From: Cynocephalus volans
Taxonomy: Eukaryota; Chordata; Mammalia; Dermoptera; Cynocephalidae
Assembly (NCBI RefSeq): GCF_027409185.1
Contig: NC_084474.1
Span: 23,837,382 to 23,901,381 of the forward strand
Reading direction: 5' to 3'
Length of the DNA stretch: 64,000 nucleotides
Made by a program: the position numbers and the translations under genes. The notes beneath the pieces are model-generated. The model was given only the letters and a program-made list of their open reading frames with translations, was not told the DNA's origin and ran no database searches. Below are positions 45,471-59,300 of this stretch, piece by piece. Position 1 is the first letter of the stretch. Every line of letters starts with the position of its first letter.

Positions 45471-45660
45471 GCACCTGCCCTCGGATCAAGAGTCTTCACA
45501 CACAAAGAACATCACTTTGCATAAGTTAAAGATTGAAACCATCTCTTTTTCTCAGAGGAACTGAAAGGAGGATGCTATACCTGCTAAAATTGCAAATATA
45601 TCTCACAAAAGAAGCCACTAAAAATTAAACGCAGAGTTTTCTCAGAGGCCCACAGCTTGG

Positions 45661-45684
45661 TCCCCTCCCCCCCCCCCCCCCCCA
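45661..45684. repeat. Poly-C tract
   Basis: Two blocks of C totalling more than 20 bases with one T interruption. Confidence 0.95.
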
Positions 45685-45989
45685 GTCTGCAAAGATTGGT
45701 GTTCTGGGGTGATGCGGACCCAGGTTAGGATCTCTCTTTAGTAAAAGAGGGCAGACCCACCTTGCACGGCTATTGTAGGGCTTGTGTGTAAAGTGCGTAG
45801 TACATCACAGGTGTTCAACAGTAGCATATCAGCATCGTGTCTGGCACTTAACAGGGTTTGATACTTGTGAGGTGAATGGACAAACACTGCACAGTGCGAG
45901 CCAGGAGGCCGTACACAGGCCCCCCCACATAGGCCCACGCTCATGTCGTTCTTGTCGACAACTGCCACCCTCTGCTCAGTGCTGAATCA

Positions 45990-46660
45990 GAAGCCCTCAG
46001 GTGCCTTTAAAGCCACAGACTCCAGAACAACTCCAAAATTCTGGAATCAGAAAGAATGGGGGTAGGGCCAGGCATGTGGACATTTATCAAGATGCTTAGT
46101 GGGTCTGATATGCATCTGGGGTTAAGAACCACGGATCCAAATCTTGGAGGGGGGCTCTGTTGAGAATCCTCTTCCTTCCTCTGTCCACTAGCAGTTCTCC
46201 ACCTTTAATAAGGATCAGAATCCCCAGGAGAGTTTGTGCAGACTGCTGGGTTCTACCCCAGAGCTTCTGATGTGGCAGGCAGGATGAGGCCTAAGAATTT
46301 GCATGTTTAACAAGTCGTCAGGTGATGGTGAGGCTGCTGTCTGGGGACAATTTGAGAAGTAATGTGCCACATCCTGGCTCTCAGCCCTGGCATATTTTAA
46401 CCACCTATGGCCCTAGATGACTCGATTTAAATAATGGGGGGAGGGACCTGGGCTTCCCATAATTCTAATCTATCTGGGTCAGGAACTTCTGCTCTCCTTG
46501 TGTGAACTCCCTGCTCTGACTCCAAAGTGTGCCCTGGGACCAGCAACACCCCAGCCCAGATCTTCAGAACCGGAGTCTGTGTTTTAACAAGCTCCCCTGG
46601 TGGGTCCTACACAAGCTAAAGTCTGAGCACTGCTTAGTTGTCAGCCTATGTGTAACTTTC
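45990..46660. mobile_element. Cluster of MER20-like hAT relics
   Basis: At least three adjacent diverged copies. Words such as aagatgcttagtgggtctga, cagagcttctgatgtggcag, aagaatttgcatgtttaaca and tctgtgttttaacaagctcc mark MER20-type elements. Confidence 0.65.
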
Positions 46661-47159
46661 TCAGAGAGGGCTGCTTCTAGTGCCTGTGGAGGACTAGATC
46701 CCCAGAGCTCTCAGGTTATAGAGAGAAATGCAGGGATAGCACCACTCAGACTTCCCATTCGCCAGACAGGTAGCAAGCATTTTGCAGAGCATGCAGGAAA
46801 GAAAGTGTTCCACTGACATCAATTGACTGCCCTTTGAGCAAGTGTAGAAGCTAAAAGTAAAAATGGCAGTGAGTGGGCATCCATTTGCAATTAGTGTGGA
46901 ACTCTCAGCAGTGAATTCCCAGAACCTGAGAGAAGAGGATCCCAGGCCAGAACAGACTCACCCTTAGGCCTAGCCTCACCCTGGACGAGGGTTGCCACCA
47001 GTACTCATCAGTGCGGTGCATGCTTACTATTGCATATGAACTATACCATTCACCCCTCCAGGTAAAGTACTTGGGCTAGGAGGAAACTAACTGTCTAATA
47101 TGATCAAGATTATGGGCTCAGAGCACAAAAGCCAAACAGGATCATTTTGGCAAAATATT

Positions 47160-47760
47160 AAAAAACTGATAGTATCAAGTATTGCCAAAAATGTGGGGAG
47201 TAAGCCCCTCATATTCTATTGGTGAAAGTGTCAACTGTTGCAGAATTTTTGAAAGGCAATTTGGAAAATTCCCACAAAATTTTAAATATGCATGTGCTAT
47301 GACCCACATTCCCACAACTAGTAATGTAGACTACAAAAATATTAGAAGATGTGTATAAAAATACATATACAAGGATGTGCTTCACAGAATTGTTTCTAAT
47401 TTTTTTAAAATGGAAATAAGCTACAAATCTATCAAGAAAGGGGTGGAAAATTCCTGTAATACAGTGGTCTCCTACATATCTCTTTAAAGAATAGGAACTG
47501 CCTATTTGTACACACATGTGCATTTATGTGTGTGTGTGTAGTATGACTCCATTTCTGTTTTTAAAAAATCCCATACGCATATATGTATGTATACATATGA
47601 ATAAGCACGAAAAAAATCTGCAAATATACCCACAAATCTGCAAACAGTGATTGCTTTTAGGAAGTGAGACAAGATGGGGGGGAAGTAGGTTTCACTTTTT
47701 CTGTATACACCTTTGTAATTTTAGAATTTTTTACTACTTAGAAAATATTTCAAACAGGTA
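47160..47760 (+). mobile_element. L1 3' end fragment, plus strand
   Basis: tgccaaaaatgtggggagta, ggcaatttggaaaattccca, ggatgtgcttcacagaattg and gattgcttttaggaagtgag in L1 sense order. Confidence 0.8.
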
Positions 47761-47764
47761 AAAA

Positions 47765-49040
47765 TGATTTCTTAAGAACTATTTTTCTCTGGGTGTGTTT
47801 CTTTACATTAGCCCACTTAGTTACGTGTTTCTGGCTCATTCATTAGACATAACACAATTCCCTGTGATTAGACATAACATAATGCACTTTGATGGATTAG
47901 GTTTGGGCTTTCTTAGGTAAAACTGAATCCTGTTTGGACCCCTTGAGATTAAATCTAGGTAATCCTGTTTGGCTTTTGGGTTTCCCAGAGGGTTCTTAAT
48001 TTCAATTTAGGTTCTTGAAACTTTGTTTATGTCTACTACCATGTCACCCCAATTCTGCACTTAAGTATTTTTTAAATATAAAGATGTATGTTTAGATTTA
48101 GTTTTGTTAAATTTCATCTTGTAGATTTTAGTACAATATTCCAGTCTTTTAACGTAATTTTTTATCTTCACTTCTACTGCTGTAAATACTCCTCTAAGCT
48201 TTATATTATCTAAAATTGAATCACTATGAAAAATCATAAAATTTATAGGCAATAGACACAAAGAAGTCTTTTAAACAATATCCTTTTTAGTTGAAAATGA
48301 CTGAAACTTACTTAAGTCAAAAGGAAATTTGTCAGACGGAGACTGGCTATCTCACTGACCCCAAGGTAGGAATGGCACTAGGCAGAGAGAGGCGAGCAAG
48401 GACATAGGCAATGCTCTCTCCCTCCCGTATCTCTGCCTCAATCCCCCCACATACACCCCTCACTCTCCCAACACTCCCCTCACCCCCAGCCTCCCCCATC
48501 CCTCTTACGAGCCCTCATGTGAGTGTGCACATGACCCCAGACCCACCATGTGTGGGCCCCGGCGGAAGAATTTGCCCCCCTCTCCCAGCTAAAACTCTGT
48601 ACCCAGGATTGGCATTCTGGCCCGGGTCCCCTTCAGATCACCAGATTCTTGTATTTCTACTGGCTTCCCCCCAACTTTACTCCCATTGGCCCTGGAAAAT
48701 CCTCCAGATATTCAGAGTTTATACTTCTCTCTGGCCCCAGACCAAAGCCTAAGTTCAGTTCCAGGAGGCAGTAGTTTGGGTCAGGTGTCCAACCAGATCC
48801 AGTGAAATGTGTCCAAGGGGACAAGCCCAGGTAGAACAAACATGTCTTTCCAGAGCCATCTTCTGTCTCTGGGTACAATTCTCAGGGAAAGAGGTGTAAT
48901 GTTGACAACTACCTAATGAGTAAATGCTCCAGTTTGTTTACTATAGAAATATCAGTGAACACCAACTCCAATCTAAGGTATTGTGGATCAAGTCCACCCA
49001 AATGCAAAGAAGGGGGAAGCCTCTTGAGGTAAAGATGAAA
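47765..49040. other. Intergenic, unassigned
   Basis: AT-rich to 48290, then a C-rich stretch at 48410-48700 with long frames that show no domain. No named repeat was recognised. Confidence 0.4.
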
Positions 49041-49044
49041 GTAT

Positions 49045-49265
49045 AATTTAGTGTTTAAGTGCTTTAGCTTGGAGTCAAGCTAGGTTTTAAATCCTAATTC
49101 TGCCACAAACTATCTGCTTTAGTATCAGGAAAGTTACTCAATATCTTTATGCCACAGTTTCCTCACCTATAATATGGCAAAAATAATAGTTATTCTCATT
49201 GGGCAGCTGTAGATATTAAATGAGATTATATACAAAGCTAATAGCAAGCATTTAATAAAAAGCAA
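49045..49265 (+). mobile_element. MIR SINE, plus strand
   Basis: ggagtcaagctaggttttaa, gccacagtttcctcacctat and gcatttaataaa in MIR order. Confidence 0.8.
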
Positions 49266-49389
49266 CTACTATTATTAATATTATTACATCACCATCAGTA
49301 TTATCATGAAGAAGTAAAGCTGTAATGGTATAATAAAAGGCAGTGGGCTTGGCATGATACATATGTTTCAACCATAACCTTATTTTTGT

Positions 49390-49550
49390 GTATGCGCCTA
49401 TGTGTATATATAGAGAGAGAGACAGAATACGTAGGATATATAGGGTATACATAGGATATATAGGACAGTATAGAACATATATGTATAGATAGTAGGATAT
49501 ATAAGATAATAAATATATATTAGGACACATAGGATAATAAAAATATGACC
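49390..49550. repeat. AT-rich TAGGATATA-type tandem repeat
   Basis: Repeated taggatata and ataggata units after a short GA run. Confidence 0.8.
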
Positions 49551-49799
49551 TTCCTGTAATCAGGCTTCTTGAGGATGGAGCACCGCCTGTTACCACGTCT
49601 CTGTAAGCACCTGCAAGGTTGTACAAGGAGATGCTAAACACACGACTCTCTAGAAATATCAGCCTTGTCATGCAGTGGCAGGAGACAAGAATGCTCTGAA
49701 GAAACATTTCTTTTGTTTAAAATAGAAACTTTGAAGGAAGCCAACTTAACACATGACACATTACTGAATATCCAGTTCTCCTGGAGAAAAAAATTTTAA

Positions 49800-50055
49800 A
49801 AGCCCCTTCATTTTTGAAATAAGAAGGGGAATTGCTGAATTGCTGGTACTCCCCAAAATGCACATTTCCTTCTGGTGAAATTCTTCAGCCAAGCTCGGCA
49901 CTAAGCAAGTAGGCGATTGCACTTCATCGTCACTTCACAAAAGACTTCCAAATTCACTGCAGCAGACACGGCAAAATAAAAATGTTAAATGCATCCTAGC
50001 TGGGAGGGGACTGAAGCCTCCACGCTCAATCAAAGATTTGCAATAATAGGATTCA

Positions 50056-50086
<31 letters not shown>

Positions 50087-50266
50087 CAGATGGGACTAGA
50101 AAGTGTTGCAGTGAAGACTGGAATGAGATGAGCTCACAGCACCAGCCTGGCTTTTGTGAACCCGCACAATGATACCCGAGCCAGACTGGATTAGGAAACC
50201 TCACGACTAGGTGTCCAGAGAGAGGCGTCCGGTTTCCAGGCACTTTGGGGAGAGAAGGTTGAAACG
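49800..50266 (+). promoter_or_regulatory. VXN: VXN upstream region and probable 5' UTR
   Basis: The stretch directly before the VXN start codon has no recognised repeat except a 27-base A run at 50057-50083. It is not a CpG island and has no clear TATA box. It contains atcaaagattt (TCF/LEF-like, 50029-50039) and cagatg E-box words (50088). The transcription start cannot be placed. Confidence 0.5.
50057..50083. repeat. 27-base A run near the VXN start
   Basis: Uninterrupted A, 184 bases before the start codon, with no SINE body next to it on either strand. Confidence 0.95.
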
Positions 50267-50333
50267 ATGCATCAGATTTACAGCTGCAGTGATGAAAATA
50301 TAGAAGTTTTCACCACCGTGATTCCTTCCAAGG
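50267..50333 (+). CDS. VXN: VXN coding exon 1
   Basis: 22 codons plus one base, from ATG to the donor gtgagt at 50334. The start is the first codon of the known protein. The sequence before it, gaaacg, gives A at -3. Confidence 0.95.
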
Positions 50334-53300
50334 GTGAGTACAATTGCCCTTGACTGTTTCCTTATGCAGGAGGGTGAGGACAGTGTCATTCATGCTGTTT
50401 TACCCTCAGACCTGGTTTACCCTCAGGTCTCAGAGGTCTGATGGGTTCTCTGTTTTGATTGTACTTGGTTTTATTCCGTTTCTGGAAAGGAGGCACAAGG
50501 GTGAACATTACTCATTGAGAAACAATCCATCAAGGGCATAAGGAGGGCAGTTCAGCGCTCCCTGTTTCATTTAATCCAGTACCTGTGCGGGCAATCCGGT
50601 ATGCAAATGACAGTGACAGCGAGCCATTGTTATGTAAACAGAGGTGAAAACAAACTCCCAAGGCAGCTAGAGGGATTTTCATTTTCTCCAGTGAGCAAGT
50701 GGGCTCTGATATGAGAACCAGCTGGCTCCAAAGTATGACTTCTCACTGTGCATGGACCGTGAGGAGAAATACTGCCGGCGGTGGCCTCAAGTCCAGTGAA
50801 GCAGTGGGACAGTGCCCTGAGCCCAGGCGGCCCCTCCACACAACCCCAGGGCCACGCTGCCAAACCTACCCTGGAACTAACACAGGCATGACACAAGAAC
50901 CTTGACTCTAGAAACCCTCATGGCCCCCAGTGAACAGTGTTGAGTCCCAGGGAAAGACCGTGTGAGGGCTCAGGTGACTTCCAGATAGAGAGAGAGGAAA
51001 AAGAGCCAGGAGTCTGCCCACATGCAGGAGCTGGAATTCTCTCTGAGGACATAGACCAGGGGAACTTGTACATGTGGATGCCCATGGCGGCTTTGATCGT
51101 AAGAGGGCAAAATTGAAATAACCTAAATGTTCATGAGAGGGGAATGGACGAAACACGGTGCCATTGTGCCATGGGGTACTCCACGACGGTCAACAGGAAT
51201 GAACTACGTCTATCTGTATAAACCCAGATAGATCTCAAAGCATAACACTGAGTAAAAAAAAAAAGCAGGCTGAAAAACTATACACATATGATAGCATTTT
51301 TGTAAATTTGGAAATACAGAACAATATTATATATAGTGCATGATACATATCGAGAGAAAAATATGAAACATAGACCAGAAAAATACAGATAAAATTAGTA
51401 ATCTCAGTAGCCCTGGGGTGAAAAGGAAGGGTAGAAAGGGACTGAAACTTTACCTCTAACTTTTTTTCTTTTATATGAGGAGAAAACAAATTGGAATAAA
51501 ACATGAAAATGTTAAATATGTCTATTTTCTGTAATTTTTTCCATTTAAAAATTTTTAAAGGGAGAAAAAAGTCAAAGACAAAGTGGTGAAAAGACTGATG
51601 CCATTCTGTGGTGTGTGACCTTGGGCAAACTACTTAACCTCTGTGGGCCTTTCCACTTCTGTAAAAGTGAGAAACAGAACTTATATCCTAGGATTATTAT
51701 GGGGGATAAACGGGTTAGTATATAAAGCATTTAGAACTGAAGCTTGGCATGTCATGATCACCATTAAATACATCACTTACAATGTGATTTCTATGTTTAT
51801 TGTGCATTTAGAATAATGAATATATTCAGTCAATGATAGATATTTAATCTTATATTCCTTAGTTGCCATTTTCATTTATGGCCACCTCCTGGTATTAAAC
51901 CATGTATTCATCAGTATTCATGGACATGTCACTGCTCAGGATGTTGTCCTCTAGAAAGCAGTATTTGCAGTTTTGCACTAGTTCCTAAATGGATGAAGTC
52001 CACCTCTTCCTACTTCTCTCCTTGCCTTCTCCAAAACCTTCAAGCCGAGGGTTCTCAGTGAGAGAAGACGGCACTAGCAGGTCTGAGTCACTGCTCACAA
52101 GAGAGGCTGGTAACTCTTCATGACATCTCACACTCCCTAACTGCAGAAATACAAGTGGGCTTGATTTTACCCAGTAGAGGTTTTAGTCTTTCCTGGTGTG
52201 TCATTTCCCAAAGGTCACAGGTTAGCCATGTTTATCAATGTGTGATAACCAGAACTTTCCAGGCACAGGCTCAGCAGCATGGGCAGTGTTGCCTAGTGGT
52301 TAAGAGTGTGGGCCTTGTTCCCCAAGTCACTGTGTGATTCTCAATATCCCCATCTGTACAGTGGAGTTACGAAGACTACCCACCTCACAGGGTTGCTGTA
52401 AAAGAGAAAGAGATAAGACGAGCCATCAGCTAGTGAAGCTCAATGTGAGCTATTACTCGTTTTTTGTTGTATTACATCCCTATTTCCAACACACACATGT
52501 GTTGGGTTCAGCCTAATATCTATATTTTTTTAAAACCGAGCCATCTTAATACCTCACAAAAATGCATCATTAGCAAATATTATGGTATTTCTTAGATATT
52601 TTGAAGGCACAGGACATAGATCAAGTCTGTAACTGAGAACATGCGTGTATTTTTACCTTCTAGAGAGAAAGAGACCCATTTAAGGAAAAGATTTTATAGA
52701 TACAATTCACAGTAAATACAGAAGTTAAAAGCTGTGGTTTTACTAAGAAGTTGTACCAGAAGTTATTTCCTGAGGTACAGCAGAGCAGATTTAGCTCCGG
52801 GGTGAACAGTACCACAGCATTCAACATAATTCTTCTGGGGATACGCAACAGTGGGGGGCGGGGGGGTGGCAATCAGGGAAAAGCAGGAGGAAATGGGAAA
52901 AGTTTCAGAAAAATAATCCTAAGGGAATACTATGATTTCTAGGCTTTGTCCTTCTGCCTGTCCTCATCTTGCAGAGAAAGAGGTAAATTGACCACAACTA
53001 AGTCCAGGGAATTTACTCTTTGCCAGCTGCTGGGCCAAGAGTTTTAAAAGATTAGTTCATTTAATCTTCAACACAGCCCTGTGAAGTAGGCGCCCTTTTT
53101 TTTTTTTTTTTTTCCTTTTTCTTGTGGCTGGCACAAGGGATCTGAACCCTTGACATTGGTGTTATAACACGGCACGCTAATCAACAGAAAACTGGCCAGC
53201 CACCACTAGTATCCCTGTCTTACAGATGAGGAAAGTGAGGCTGAGAGAAGATGGGTAATTTGCCCTTCACACAACTGGCAAGTAGGCAAGTTCGGATTCA

Positions 53301-56300
53301 CATCCAAGAAGACAGAGTCGGGAGCCCTGACTGTCAACCAGCTCACTCTACTCCAGGCGTCATGGCTGCAGGGCTTTGCTGGAGATAGCAAGGCCCACAC
53401 TCATCTGTCATTTAACTGATATGTGATAAGAAGTCGTTTCTGTTCTAAGCAGGGCAGCAACATGGTGGGATTTCCTAGCAGCAATGTGAAAAATAGATAC
53501 CTAAGAGTCTCCATTTTCAACGAAATCCACATCTCTTCCCAACAAAGAAACGTTTTTTTTACATTCCGTGGCCCCCGGTAACCACCATTTTACTATCGGT
53601 CTCTATGAATCTGACTCCTCTAGGTACCTCATGTAAGTGGAATCATACAATATTTGTTCTTTTGTGCCTGGCTTATGTCACTTAGCACAATGTTTTCAAG
53701 ACTCATTCATGTAGTAGCATGTGTCAGAATTTCATTCCTTTCCAAAGCTGACTAATAGTCTATTGGATGGATATACCACAATTTGTTTATCCACTCATCT
53801 GTTGAGGGTCATTTGGGCTGTTTTCAACTATCGGCCATTGTGAATAATGCTGCTATGAACTTTGGTGCACTTGAGTCAAGCAACACCTTCAAGTACCATG
53901 GAACCCGGCGTCCTCTTCCCTTCCCCTCCTCTGTGCCCCTGCCCTTCTCCAGGTCCCAGCCTTTTCAATGTTGTTGCTATAGCTATGTCAGCCTCACGGG
54001 CATTCTCTAAAACCATTTCTTTATCTCTCTTTGCAGTGTCAAGTCCAGCCCGGAGAAGAGTCAAAAGCGCTCAACACCTCTTGACCAAGAATGTAAGGAA
54101 ACTTCAGTTTTGATCCCCTTTGATTAACTTTCATTAAAAAAGCAATACACGACTTCACTCTCTCCCCTGCTCTCAGTGACCAGGAGCGTTTCTACGTCCC
54201 ATGAGGTTGTTCCTGCACTCCCAACCTGCACTCATCCGAAATAACTGACAAATACCAACCAGACAACAAACAGCCCTGATCTGGACCCCCCTCTTCTGCC
54301 ATTTTCCCCAGGCACAGAGAGCAAACCTCATTTTATATGCACACTTTTGCTGGTTTAAACAGAGTCCACAATGTGATATTGCATCCCTGACCTAGGTGTT
54401 CTCACATTATTGACCTTTGTAATGTTCCATTTTTTTACTATTATAAGTAGCACAGAAAAGAATTTATTTGTACAAAATACCATTCTTTTGGATTAATTCC
54501 TTGGTATATAGGCCTCAAAACAGAATCAATAGGTCAAAGGATAAGAACAGTTTTATCCATCCACCCATCCATTTACTCACTCATTAAATATTTGTATTCC
54601 TCCTGTGTGAAAGACACTGCACTAGATGTGGAGAATATTGGTGATTTTTAAAACAGTTTTTGCTTAGAGTTTTGTCTCTTATTGCCAGAAACTCTGTACA
54701 GTTTGGGGGCTTCCAGCAATGTTTTTCCATTTACCTCCAACCTCAGCAACAATTGGCATTCATTTTTTTATATTATGTTTTGCTACTTTAATATACATTA
54801 CCTTAAACCTAGTTTATGCATCTTTAGAAATTAATTATGCTGTGCATTATTTTATTTTATTTTTTGCAACTGGCCAGTTTGGTCATTTTATACATACATA
54901 TTTCTTTATATAAAACTGCTAATGTGTCTTTGCATTTTATTTTAAAAGGGAATCTATAATTGTTTCATCGTGGTTATACTGGAATTTCTATTTCTATCAC
55001 ATTTTTCATAGAACACCATTTTGATTTTTAAAGTATCTCAATTTTCAAAAGCCTATTTTACATTTTTTAAAAATTTTGTATGTGTCCTGGGAATGAGATG
55101 GAGTTTTTATATACATTCATTACATTTTTAATTCCAAAAGGATTATGTGCCCATTATAAAATTTCAAACATTACAAAGATATAAAATACAGTATCACAAA
55201 ATCCTGAGAAGCTATAGGTCAAAGTGGTTAGGTATGTAGACTTTAGAGTCAAACTGTCTGGATTTGAATGTCAGTTTTATCCATTTCTACCTATGTGACC
55301 TTGAGCAAGTTGCCTAACTGTTCTAGGAACCAACTTCCTTAGCACTGAAATGAGGATAAGAGCACATACCTCACGAACCATGGGAAGGAGAAAATGATTT
55401 CGTACGTTCGAAGTGTTTAGTTCAGAGCCTGACACATACTGAGCATCAATAAACATTGGTGTTTTTTTAAGTGATAATTTCCCATGTACTGTAATTAGTA
55501 TGCTTTGTTGTCTGATAATATGCTGTTTTGTAATTTGCTCTTTTCCCTTAAGAATAGATCTTGAACATCTTTCCATGCCAATTAATGTGTAGAGATCTAC
55601 CCCTTTCTTTATAGTAGCTGCATAGGATGCCATTGTATGAATGTCCTATAATTTATTCACCCAAACCAAATCTGAAGTTTTTAAGATTCATTATTTAACC
55701 AAATCATCAATAAATGGGGTTTCCCCATTTTTCCCATTAAACATAACAATAAATATTCTTGAACATATTTTTACGTTCTTATGCAAATGTTTTTGAGAAT
55801 AAATTCATAGATAGGAATATGCTGAGCCAGAGGATATGAACATTGAAAAAAATTTTTAGCCATTGCCAAATTCCTAGTAACTATTTTTTCCACAAGCCAA
55901 GCCAATATTTCATAATGTTAATGTTGTTAATCTTTGACATCTGATAGGCAAATATATCTTATTGGTTTAATTTGCATTTCTTTAATTATGAATGTGCTTC
56001 TTGACCTTTTCATAGATTTATTGATCGTTTCAATATTTTTTCCCCTATGGGTTTCTTACTCACGTCTTTTACTTGTTTTTATGTCAGTTGTATGCCTTTT
56101 TCTAAGAACCTTTGAGAACATTTTATATGTTAAGAAAGAGAAGGGCTTTTAATGGTTGGAAAATTTGGCTGTAGGATGAGAAATTCTGATCTATCTCGTA
56201 GTCCCTGAAAACTTAAACCCAAAGAAGGAAATGCTCCTGACTTTCAAGAAGCAGTGACAGAGGTGTTGCCAAAAATGTAAAAGGAAGGTGTTGTTCGTAG

Positions 56301-59300
56301 GTAATTTGGAGTTTAAGAAAGTCTCATATAAGATCTTTCAGTCAAGAAGATAGGCTGTCTTCTGCAAATATTCAAACCGTACCAATATTTACAACTTTCT
56401 TTGGCCTGGAATTCATATTTGCATCTCTTCTCACCCCTTGGGCTACCATGTGGATGGATGTCAGTTTCCTTCCTTTCCAAATCTCCTCCTCCTCTGAGTC
56501 ATCGTTAGTGTTGGAGTTTTCCTTCCTCCCTGACTAGTCACACACTGTTCCTTCTCTAGACTGTCTGTCCGGCGTTTTTTTGTTTTTGTTTTTTTTTTTA
56601 ATTCTTAGGCAACTTTATTGGCATCCTGACCATCCTGATGCCCACCAACATCATAGGAGTAGCTCAAGGGAATAAACTTACCCGAAGGTGTGGGCCAGTT
56701 AGTGTTTCACCATGATGAAGCCACTTCCACCAGCCGTGATTCACAGCCCTTTCACAACAAGCAGCAGAGCCATCATCAGGAAAGATGGAGAAATGAGATT
56801 GCAAATGTCACATTCTCCCCAGATTTCAAGCTTGTGGAGGAGGAATTTAAGTGGTGATCTGATTTTTGAAATGCACTGAGCATCATTTGCAGTGCTAAGA
56901 GGAAGGAAAGGGAGCAGCTTGTGCAGGGTGTGAGTGTGGACCACCCGCCACCACACTTCACAGCCCAGTGAGCTGGCCTAGGGTGGACGGGTGGTGCCTG
57001 CAGCCTGCATCAAAGCCTTGCTGTGGAAACCCAACACAATCACCACCTTCTGCAGTGCCCAGAGGAAAAAAGGGGACTTTCAGTGCCAGGGATGAATCCT
57101 AAATGCTCCTGAATTATTATCAGCTTTCTCCAAAGGCACAGAATGAACAAGCCTGGGTCCTAAAATGGGCCTGAGAAGAGTTAATTTCCTAAACCATTTA
57201 AGACCAAATTTGAGGTTTATCAATTTTCTAAGCAAAGGACTATTTGTGGTAAACTGAAGCAATGACTGATGGCTTCTCATTTTTCTCTGTGGGAGACAAA
57301 AATTTGGCCTTCGAAGGACTTAAAACTGCTCTCAGATGCTGTAAATAAATATGTGCCATTAAGAAAGAGCAAGATGTGCCACTAAAATCTCTGGCAGGCA
57401 TTTACTATGCCCCAGTACAGCATGGGTAGGTACAGATATCCACTTTCCATATAACTCGTGTCAAAACTGGGGCTTGAACTCACATCTGCCTGATCCCAAA
57501 TGGACTTATCTTCCTTAGCAGTGACAATCTGATAGGAGGAAAAAAGCAATTATTGCTTTAATTTGCATTTACTTAATTATTAATGTTGTTTAGCATCTTT
57601 TCATGTTTCTTGTTCATTTGTATTTCTACCGTAATTGCCAGATCATATTTTTTGTCCCATTTTTCTGTCTTTTTCAACTTTGCTGATTTGTAAGAGTTCT
57701 ATGTACCTAGGGATAATTCTCCATTACCACTGGCCCTCTGTATCCATGGGTTCTGCTTCTGTGGATTCAACCAACCTCAGATCAAAAACATTTGGAAAAA
57801 AACTTCATCTGTACTGAACATGTGTAACCTTTTTTTTTTTTTGTCATTATTCCATAAACCATGTAGTATAACAACTACTTACATAGCATTTACATTGTAT
57901 TCAGTATTATAAGTAATCTAGAGATGATTTAAAGTATACAGAAGGATGTGGGTAGGTTATATGGAAACACTACAGCATTTTATATCAGGGATTTGCGCAT
58001 CCTCAGGTGTCTGTGGGAGGTCCTGGAACCAATTCCCCCAGGATGCCAGGGGATGACAGTATATATAACAAATGTTACATTGAGCTGCATTCTGTTCCAG
58101 TGTTTGTTGCTGCTTTGATCTATCTGGTATTCATTTCAAAAAATGGGCAGGGATCCCTTCCTCCCAGTGGCCTAAGATTTATTCCAACAATATGTTTTAA
58201 AGATCCAATTTTGCCCCACTGACTTGAAATAAATACCACACTGTTATTTTATAACAAAACCATTCATTTTTGCTCCAGCATCCCTCAAAAGCAACGCAGT
58301 TGTTGTAAGTGGACAACTGAAGGGGATCTGTGAAAGGCTTGACCGTAAGGCTGGGGCGGTCCCACCACACTCACAGAAGCACAGCAAGCCCAGGACCTGG
58401 CACAGGACGTGCCCTCGCAGGACAGCTGTGTAAGAAAGGCACAAGAGGAGGGGTAAATGCAAACCTCAGCGAAGCTGCAGTGTAAGGTTGGAGACGCTGA
58501 TGCGCTTCAAGGAGGGAGGGCATTCAGAATGAATGACCCCCGTGTCCTGGATATTTATAAAGTATGCAGGATCCGAGCACAAACTGCTAAGATTCCCATC
58601 ATGACTCCCCATAGTAAGATGACATAGCTGCTATTATTTGTCTCAAATTTTTACATTTAAATTATTTCAATGATTTAAGGGTTTTTATTATAATTTTTAA
58701 GGCCCATTTTGGTGGGCCCTGACCAAAAAGGGTATTTCCCCTTACTGTGATTCTCAAGTAACTCTTCAGCAGAACACCTTAGCATTTAGCACTGCCTGGC
58801 TTATCAGGATTTCCACTTACCGAACCGCACATAGCGGACACTCACCTCCCAGCTCCACCGACACAGGTACTCTGCACGGTGGAGGAAATGTGCACTTTCT
58901 GGAGCCCTCCCTGCTACATTTTGCCAGCAGCTTCTTAAAATCTGAGAATCGGGCGGGCCTGAGTCCTCTCCCTAGGTCTTCCCTCCACTAGAGCATCCAA
59001 AATGTCGTGCTCTGCTGCAGCAAGCTACAGGTACTTAGCTACAAAGACTGTTAAGACCCGAATTTCCAGGATCGTTCTCATTTCAAATAGCCTGTCCTAC
59101 TGTCACAACACATCAGGCTCAAGGCAGCTGACCTGCCCCGGCCTGATGGCCCAGGCTCCTGACTGTGAAGGGCCTGCTGTTGAGGAACCCCCTAGAATTT
59201 TAGCAGTCTGAAGTAAAATAAAAGTTAATCGTTTCTGGCCAGTTTTCTACCCAAGTTTTCTCTCTGCTCCTAGCAATCACTGGAGTAGGGAAGGTTCCAA

